From Fragum whitleyi (taxonomy: Eukaryota > Mollusca > Bivalvia > Cardiida > Cardiidae), in the NCBI GenBank assembly GCA_948146395.1, contig OX411546.1, positions 23,104,449 through 23,168,448 on the forward strand: a stretch of DNA of 64,000 nt, read 5' to 3'. A program made the translations under genes and the position numbers. This document shows, piece after piece, positions 56,559-64,000 of this stretch. Numbering within the stretch: position 1 is the first letter of the stretch; each line of letters begins with the position of its first letter. A model generated the notes under the pieces. The model ran no database searches and was not told the origin of the DNA. It saw nothing but the letters and a program-made list of their open reading frames with translations.

Positions 56559-58298
56559 GAGTTCAAAGATATTTATATAAGGATATGATGGTTTCATGTT
56601 AGTGACTTAAACAAGTAGCGTTGGCGACGTCGAATTTTTTCACTCAAAGTTTCGAGGGCTAACGCCATTTACTCAATAAATAAGTAATTGAGTTTTTCTA
56701 AGGTTTTTCCATAACTTTTGAAAATAGTCCGTCTATGTACAAATCCCAAGGTTGATTGTGAGATTGGCCGAGTGGTGTTCAGAATGGCTAATTTTGGTGT
56801 TTGTGTTTGTCTTATCTACATTATGCAAATGATTTTAAAATGTTGGCAATAAAATATGCGTAACGGCCAGAAAACAAAAAAAAAAGCTTGGAATTCTTTT
56901 GCTCAATCTGTGATGTGAGCTAGCTCATTTTGGCTCTTGAAAATTTAGGTGGGAATAAGGCATTTTGAGTTGCGGCTTCAATATTTCCAAAATAAGATGC
57001 TATAGCTCAATCGCTATTGACAGCCATTTCTATTCTTTTTATGAAAAAGATGGAATGATGTCATAAGTACTAACAATATTTTCTGGCTGACCTACGGACA
57101 AAAAAGAATTTATTTTTAGTCCCAAGAGGAAACATTTTAATCATAGCCACCCCAATTTATTGTCCCGATTTTGGTCCTTTTTATTTTGCCAGACCGCCTC
57201 ACATAGAAATTGTTTGTTCATAGTTTAGGGAAAATTATTAAAGTAGAGAACATGAGGTCCAGGGGCCTGCTTTTCTAAACTTTTTAAGAAAAATCAGCTA
57301 TTAGTGAAAATCACAAATCATATCTGGTATTTTCATTAATTGTTAGATTATGCCTTACAATATATCATATTCCAATGAGATTATGCATGGTAGAATTCAA
57401 TATTTAGTTACCACTGTATAGAAGCAACTTTAATTTTTGACTTTCGCAAAAAAACAAAAAGCGCAAAAAATAATTTTAAGATGTTTCGTAAAAAGGCCCC
57501 AGATCTATTAGTCTTTTTCTTTTTGTGTGAGACACAGACTTCATATATCTAATGCTGCCGAAGTATAAGGTTTTATGACAGTGATAACTGTGAATTATAA
57601 GAAAATATCCATTCTTTATTGTCTGTCAGGGGACAACTGGAGTATGTCATACATAATGTTGTCCAGAAATGTATTCTATGTCCTTCAGAAGCGGGAATAT
57701 TCCTGTTTATGCAGGAGGCATAGGCAGAGATCAGCCTACATATAAGTGAAGTCTCATCTTAGTCCTGCGCCGGACACAAAAAAGATGACCATGAATAAGG
57801 TCTTTCAGTACCTCAGGTTGCATTTAAATTCATGTTGGTTTGATTGTGAAAAAGCTTGATTAAGCTTATAGAGCTGCTGTCCAACACTCAATCCTGATGT
57901 TTTCACGTCTAATCAAGGTTACCTAAATCCAATGTTGCTTAATTTTTCAGCTGAGTTGACTGCATCATAGGTCTTTCTGGCTTTAAAGTGATGATTAAAA
58001 AAACATACATATAAAAGGTAAAACAAGAATTTTGAAAAATGTGAGAAGTAAAGCTACAAGATATTTGCTAAAAAAATAAATGAAAAAAACGTTTAAAGTC
58101 ATTTATAAAATCATCACTGTTTCTATTTAGCTGTTTGTAACTTTAAGTGTTGTATACGTTATTCAGGTGTGGAGGTACGGAGTATCACCACTTGTCCCTC
58201 GAGAAGTAAAATTCAATTTTCTACTTGCCTAGGACCAAAATGAGCTTGTGGGCAAAAACTGAAGAGAATAAATAAATTTTGAGAAAACATTGTATTCA
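56559..58298. other. Gene-free stretch with a decayed MITE G
   Basis: At 57690-57775 GGAATATTCCTG...GAGATCAGCCTACATATAAG is a worn MITE G. The remainder shows no ORF above background. Confidence 0.35.
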
Positions 58299-58333
58299 AG
58301 GAAGAAAATGCTGGAATCCAGCATTTTCTTCTT
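58299..58333. repeat. Short perfect hairpin
   Basis: AAGAAAATGCTGGA / TCCAGCATTTTCTT with virtually no loop. Confidence 0.6.
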
Positions 58334-58819
58334 TAAAAATAATATTTTTTACCCTTTGATATGAACATTAAGATAATTATTTGCTTCTATCTATATTATA
58401 GTACCATTCAAAAATTATATTGGTGTTAATTGGTCACAGACTAGTAGCCTCGAAAAATGTACTTGTCCCCTTGCAGAAAGTCTCGTGTCAGACAAATCGA
58501 CATGTGAATTCCACACCCCTGCCTTATTTCTTGAAGAAATTGCATCTCTTCATTTTGAGAGCTAAGTGTTATCAATACATGCATTGTTGGAACTAATCAT
58601 TCTCAGCAAGGCATCAGCAATTTCCTTATAAGCTGTGATAAGAACCTTTATGAACAATTAATAAACAATATAATGAAAGTTTTTAGTATCATCATTACCT
58701 GTTATGATACTGGTTGCCATGGAAACTGGTGTGACAGATTTGTTTACATTACTTTATTACCTGCTTTTTTATCATTCTTTACCAGCTTTGTCGTTTACCT
58801 GGAGTTTCTTATGGGAATA

Positions 58820-59056
58820 TGCTGAATTAAATATGTTGACCAAATTACTCTTAAATCAAAGTGCTGAAGGCTCGGACAGTAAAAATTGTATGCAAATATT
58901 TTTACCGTAAATTACAAGTCTTACAAAATTCTTGATGAAATAAAATGAACAGATGGTGTAGACTAAGAACAGACTGCACTTATGTGCAGGCTGATCTTTG
59001 TTTATATCTCCTGTCAAAATAGGAATATTCCGGGGTTCAGCATGACAAGGGTTTAT
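58820..59056 (-). mobile_element. Decayed MITE G
   Basis: ATGCTGAATTAAATATG at the left and GTTCAGCATGACAAGGGTTTA at the right; internal ACAGACTGCACTTATGTGCA hairpin. Confidence 0.55.
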
Positions 59057-59387
59057 CAACTATACATATTCCCCTGCCTGGTGTTATAAACTTTTCCAGA
59101 ACAGTGGATGTAAGACTTAATGGTCTGGAAGGAGAATATTAAGTCATGGGTTTGGAGTATGAAAATTTATACAACTGTTGCAATTATACGCAGGTATAAG
59201 TGCTGCATTTCAATTTTTGGTTTTGTAAGGTTTATAAAGACTTCGAGATAACAAGCAAAGTTTGTAAACTTTGCTTTAACTTGTATATCATAATTGCTCT
59301 TACTCATTCAATATTTGACCTTAGAACTATGTTATTTTACAGAATTATTTGGGCATATGCAGGAATTTTACAACAATTTCCCTTATG

Positions 59388-59545
59388 AGCAAAGTAAAGC
59401 CTCTTGCCAGCCTGTGTATTTGCATAGTCTTACTTATAAATGTACAAAGCAAAGCCTCTTGACAGCCTGTGTATTTGCATAGTCTCACTTGTACACAAAG
59501 CAAAGCCTCTTGCCAGCTTGTGCCTTCACACAGTCTGATCAGTGT
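59388..59545 (+). repeat. Three tandem ~57 bp units
   Basis: GCAAAG(T)AAAGCCTCTTG(C/A)CAGCCTGTGTATTTGCATAGTCT recurs three times. The last copy runs into a MITE-G-like ACACAGTCTGATC. Confidence 0.65.
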
Positions 59546-59604
59546 CTTCTCTATGCCTTCTGTACATAGATAAGGTTATAGTCCCTCTTCAGGTGGTCAG
59601 CGAG

Positions 59605-60335
59605 TATTCTTTTGGTATACCATGGTTGTTTATGCTGTTAAATGATCTTTTGGTATGCCATGGTTGTTTATTCAGTGTAATGATCTTTTGGTATGCCATG
59701 GTTGTTTATGCTGTTAAATGATCTTTTGGTATGCCATGGTTGTTTATTCAGTGTAATGATCTTTTGGAAAGCCATGGTTGTTTATGCTGTTCAATGATCT
59801 TTTTAAATGCCATGGTTGTTTATGCTGTTCAATGAATTTTTTGTATGCCATGGTTGTTTATTTGGTTAATGATCTTTTGGTATGCCATGGTTGTTTATGC
59901 TGTTAAATGATCTTTTGGTATGCCATGGATGTTTATTCTGTTAATGATCTTTTGGTATGCCATGGTTGTTTATGCTGTTCAATGATCTCTTGGTATGCCA
60001 TGGTTGTTTATTCAGTTTAATGATCTTTTGGAAAGCCATGGTTGTTTATTCTGTTAATGATCTTTTGGTATGCCATGGTTGTTGATGCTGTTCAATGATC
60101 TTTTGGTATGCCATGGTTGTTTATTCAGTTTAATGATCTTTTGGAAAGCCATGGTTGTTTATGCTGTTCAATGATCTTTTTAAATGCCATGGTTGTTTAT
60201 GCTGTTCAATGATCTTTTCGTATGCCACGGATGTTTATGCTGTTATGTGATCTTTTGGTATGCCATGGTTGATTGTGCTGTTCAATGATATTTAGGTTTG
60301 CCATGGTTGTTTATGCTATTCAATGATTGTGCCCC
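59605..60335 (+). repeat. Minisatellite, ~37-39 bp unit, about 19 copies
   Basis: The unit is GATCTTTTGGTATGCCATGG followed by TTGTTTATGCTGTTAAAT or the variant TTGTTTATTCAGTGTAAT. The two variants alternate in part of the array, hinting at a two-unit higher-order repeat. Edge units are the most diverged. Confidence 0.85.
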
Positions 60336-61265
60336 ATGTACATGTTAAACTGTTGGAAATGTTACACAGGCTTGTGCCTACTGAATGCCAGAAGAGCCCT
60401 ATTTTTACTGACCAGAGGAGGTCTCCTATTGCTTTTGGAATAAAATTAGGGAAAATATAATCTTTTTTAACAATATTTTAATAGGTATGAAATAACTAAG
60501 ATATGAAATCATAAAACTTTGTAAAAGCTAGGAGATCTACAAAAGTCAATGCAGTATGACAATGGAACTCCTTAAACCCCAACCAACAATTTGGCCATAC
60601 TTATTATAATTGATAAAACTAGTAAAAAGAGTATTGACAGCATTTAATTTTTCCTAAAAAGGGGAAAACTGTTTACCGAGGAGAAATCACTTGGGAACCA
60701 TTAACAAGGTACGATAAGACCAGTAAAACTTGTAGGTCCGTTATCAAGGAAGGCTGATTGTATTTCCAATAGAAATCTGTAATCTTATTAACACCCTTGC
60801 ACTTTCTGAGAATTCATTGAACCCAATGAAATTTATTACATACTTTAAATAGTATTCTTCTTTTAAAAAGTTTTAAAAGAAAAAAAAATCTAAAAAAAAA
60901 GTCATAAGCATCATGTATTGTACTGGTGACTATTGGCTCAGTGGATGTTGATTGCTGGAAAGTAGATAAAGGTAAAAAGGGGGCATAATTTGACCAAAAA
61001 TGCATTTAGAGTTGTCTTCCTTGAAAGTATATATTACTCTTTTGATAGTAAATATGTGTACGGGAATGCAATAAAAAATACCAGAGATATCACATAATGT
61101 CAAAGTAATGACAGGATGTTATCAATAATGACACCATTGATATAGCAATACCTCGTACACATCCACACAAAAAAATTAATGAAAAATACAAAAAAATATA
61201 AAAGTGAAAACAAGAAAAAGATGTTTGGATTAAAATAAAGTCCCTAGACACTCGATTAGTTATAT
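60336..61265. other. Gene-free stretch
   Basis: Nothing recognised. Confidence 0.4.
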
Positions 61266-61605
61266 TCTAACAAGCTTGTTTTGTAATTCCAGATTGGGAG
61301 TCACATGGTAAAAATCATTCAATTTGATGTTATCACATGGAAACATGAAGTAAACGCACTTGGTGACATCGTCATCTTGAACTCTAATTTTTTTCTCATA
61401 AAAGGCTAAACTATCAAAAATGAATGGAAAAAAAAGAAAGAAAAATCAGATAAATCAAATCTAAAAACAAGCAAGCAATAGATTACTTATTTTCTAAGAA
61501 GCTTGTTATATAATTCCAGCTTTGAAGTCACATAGTAAAAATCATTTAATTTGATGTAATGACATGGAAACATGAAGTAACTGTACTTGGTGACATTGTC
61601 ATCTG
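61266..61605 (+). repeat. Direct duplication of ~115 bp
   Basis: TCTAA.AAGCTTGTT.T.TAATTCCAG to CTTGGTGACAT.GTCATCT occurs at 61266-61380 and again at 61494-61605, separated by AT-rich sequence. Unknown origin. Confidence 0.65.
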
Positions 61606-61941
61606 GCAGTCTCCTTTACCTCATCCTAGTTCTGCTGCACTTGACTGATGTACGGTATTGACCCTTATTATTCAGACAGACAGGTCCAAGTTACAAACAT
61701 TGTAGACCCTGTTCAAATTGCTCCTCAAGGATCAAGTTAATGTTAGTGTTTCAGTAAGGCTTATTGACTCTTTAACATATTCTGATACAGATCTAAAAGA
61801 GTTTTAATTACAACAATATTTGACTGACTTTTTGGTGTGCATTGACTTATTTTGGTGGGATTGAGGGACAATTTGTTCTGTACAACTAGGTCTCTGTGTC
61901 GTCATCATTGGGTGAAGCAGTAACAACCTAAATTTGCAAAA

Positions 61942-64000
61942 ACTGAGCACATTGTGTCAATGGTGAGTTCTTTTGATAATTGATCAGCACATTGTGCTCT
62001 TGGTTAGCTCTTGTGATACTTGATCAGCACATTGTGCTAATGACGAGCACTTGTGATATTTGATCAGGTGCTCATTGTTAGCTCATGTGATATGTGATCA
62101 GTACATTGTGCTCATGGTGAGCTCCTGTGATATTGATCAGCACAATGTGCTAATGGTGAGCTCTAGTGATATTTTATCAGTACATTGTGCTCACGGGGCG
62201 CTCTTGTTGTATTTGATAAGCTCATTGTTCTCATGGTGATCTCTTGTGATACTTGATCAGCATATTGTGCTCATTGTGAGCTCTTTGATATTAAATCAGC
62301 ACATTGTGCTCATTGTGAGCTCTTGTTGTGATAATTGATCAGTACTTTTGTTATACTTGATTGATCAGCACAATGTGCGCATGTTAAGCTGTTGTGATAT
62401 TTGATCAGCACATTGTGCTCATTGAGAGCTCCTGTGATATTTGTTCAGTACATTGTGCTCATGGTGATCTCTTGTGATACTTGATCAGCACATTGTGCTC
62501 ATGATGAGTGCTTGTGATATTTGATCAGGTGCCTCTTGTGAGCTCTTGTGATACTTGATCAGTACATTGTTTTCATAGTGAGCTCTTGTTTTACTTAATC
62601 AGCATATTGTGCTCATGATGAGCTCTTGTGATATTTGATCAGCACATTGTGCTCATGATGAGATACTATGATATTTGATCAGTATATTGTGCTCATGGTG
62701 ATCCTTTGTGATACTTGATCAGCACATTGTGCTCATGATGATCTCTGATGTTACTTGATCAGTACATTGTGCTCATGGTTAGCTCTTGTCATACATAATC
62801 AGCACATTGTACTTATGGTGGGCTCTTGTTATATTTGATCACCACATTGTGCTCATTGTGAGCTCTTGTGATATTTGATCAGCACATTGAGCTCATGGTG
62901 GGATCTTGTGATAATGGATCAGCACATTGAGCTCACTATGAGCTCTTGTGATATTTGAACAGCACATTTGGCTCCTTGTGAGCTCTTGTGATATTTGATC
63001 AGTACATTGTGCTCAAGGCAAGCTCTTGTGGTATATGATAAGCTCATTGTTCTCATGGTGATCTCATGTGATACTTGATCAGCACATTGTGCTCATTGAA
63101 AGCTCTTGTGATACTTGGTCAGTACATTGTGCTGATGGTGAGCTCTTGTTATACTTGATATCATAGCGCAGTTGGTAGGGCGTCGGACTGTCAATCTAGA
63201 TGTCCTGGGTTTGATTCCCTACTGCAGCACTCATTCTTTCCGACAATTAGTCTCTAACCAATGGGTTGATAATTGTAGACCTATGTGAGATAGCAGCTGG
63301 AGGATAGGAAAGAATGTGGTGGTTGTACTGGTGAGAGAAATACCAGAAAACCATTGTGAGTTGCTCCAGCCGCCATGATATAACTGAAATAATTTTGGAA
63401 GCGGCATTTAACTCCATTCAATCAATCAATCAATCTTGATATACTTGATTATCACATGTGCTCACTCACTTTGAGCTCTTGTGATATTTGATCAGCACAT
63501 TGTGCTCATGGTGGGCTCCTGTGATATTGAATCAGCACATTGTGCTTATGGTGATCTCTTGTGATGCTTGATCAGCACATTGTGCTCATGATGAGCGCTT
63601 GTGATACTTGATCAGGTGCTCATTGTGAGCTCTTGTGATACTTGATCAGTACATTGTTTTCATGGTGAGCTCTTGTTATTCTTAATCAGCATATTGTGCT
63701 CATGGTGAGCTCTTGTGATATTTTATCAGTACATTGTGCGCATGATGAGATACTATGATATTTGATTAGTATATTGTGCTCATGGTGATCTCTTGTGATG
63801 CTTGATCAGCACATTGTGCTCATGATGATCTCTTGTGATACTTGATCAGTAAATTGTGCCCATGGTGAGCTCTTGCTATACTTGATCACCACATTGTGTT
63901 CATGGTGGGCTATTATTATACTTGATCAGCACATTATGCTCACTATGAGCTCTTGTGATATTGGATCAGCCCATTGAGCTCATGGTGAGCTCTTGTGATT
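61942..64000 (+). repeat. 40 bp minisatellite related to the family A 5' hairpin
   Basis: The unit is TGATCAGCACATTGTGCTCA followed by TGGTGAGCTCTTGTGATACT. Phase is kept at 40 bp through most of the array, which continues past the window edge (about 45 units here, plus a SINE). The unit aligns with the 5' terminus of family A elements (GAGCACATCGTGCTCAAGGT then GAGCTTTTGTGATCATT) at roughly five mismatches in 36. The first unit still reads CTGAGCACATTGTG, as in a family A start. Confidence 0.85.
63161..63434 (+). mobile_element. tRNA-derived SINE copy 2, inserted in the minisatellite
   Basis: TCATAGCGCAGTTGGTAGGG (A box) and GGGTTTGATTCCCT (B box) head a body like that at 33892-34173, ending in CAATCAATCAATCAAT. 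CTTGATA before (63154-63160) and after (63435-63441) is the probable target duplication. It is more diverged from a tRNA than the first copy. Confidence 0.85.

Noticed and set aside
61942..64000. Regularly spaced palindromic repeats resembling a CRISPR array
   Set aside because: Units abut without unique spacers and derive from a transposon end; the genome is eukaryotic.

Overview
This window looks like repeat-dominated intergenic or intronic DNA from a bivalve mollusc. It is AT-rich and eukaryotic. I found no host protein exon, rRNA or functional tRNA that I can defend. The bivalve assignment rests on a dense population of interspersed elements that start with a terminal palindrome, carry a core of tandem 145-300 bp units and end in a hairpin followed by CTCTTGTT. 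That architecture matches the Pearl-like elements of bivalves and, more generally, Helentron-associated elements (HINE, DINE-1 type). The species cannot be read from the sequence.

Layout. Positions 1-3172 hold a large HINE-like element (family A). Positions 3.3-10.6 kb hold small MITEs and foldbacks (TTAA-flanked families S, I and G; composite K) and a CpG-rich repeat with a poly-A tail. Positions 10.7-13.0 kb carry HINE-like families C and A, 13.0-18.7 kb more MITEs, a palindromic cluster and a 277 bp foldback, and 19.75-21.3 kb another family A copy. Positions 22.9-26.2 kb are a degenerate 0.2-0.3 kb tandem array split by three different insertions. Positions 27.5-28.7 kb carry HINE-like families D and H, and 29.4-31.0 kb a decayed family A copy invaded by a CpG-rich foldback. 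A tRNA-derived SINE with a 14 bp target duplication lies at 33.9-34.2 kb. A decayed family A copy, itself split by a family C copy, spans 34.8-36.0 kb.

Positions 36.1-42.7 kb hold the only real protein-coding relic: a minus-strand DIRS-like tyrosine-recombinase retrotransposon (gag with zinc knuckle, RT, RNase H, truncated recombinase). It is broken by frameshifts, stop codons and a 1.7 kb family A insertion, and is bracketed by a 655/690 bp direct repeat. Positions 43.5-45.4 kb are a mosaic family B element, 47.4-48.9 kb a sister of the insertion inside the DIRS element, and 52.6-53.8 kb a second family B copy. At 54.1-55.5 kb a family E element sits inside a TTAA MITE, which gives a clean empty-site comparison. 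Positions 59.4-60.3 kb and 61.9-64.0 kb are minisatellites. The second is a 40 bp repeat whose unit resembles the 5' terminal hairpin of family A.

The main result is a set of about seven HINE-like families with unrelated termini but one shared plan: 5' palindrome, GTCCGTC-rich tract, core repeats each bearing a variant of ATGAAACTTGGTCAGAAT, subterminal inverted repeat, 3' hairpin and CTCTTGTT, inserted into T-runs. I infer a shared replicative mechanism, probably a rolling-circle helicase supplied in trans. No such helicase gene is present here.
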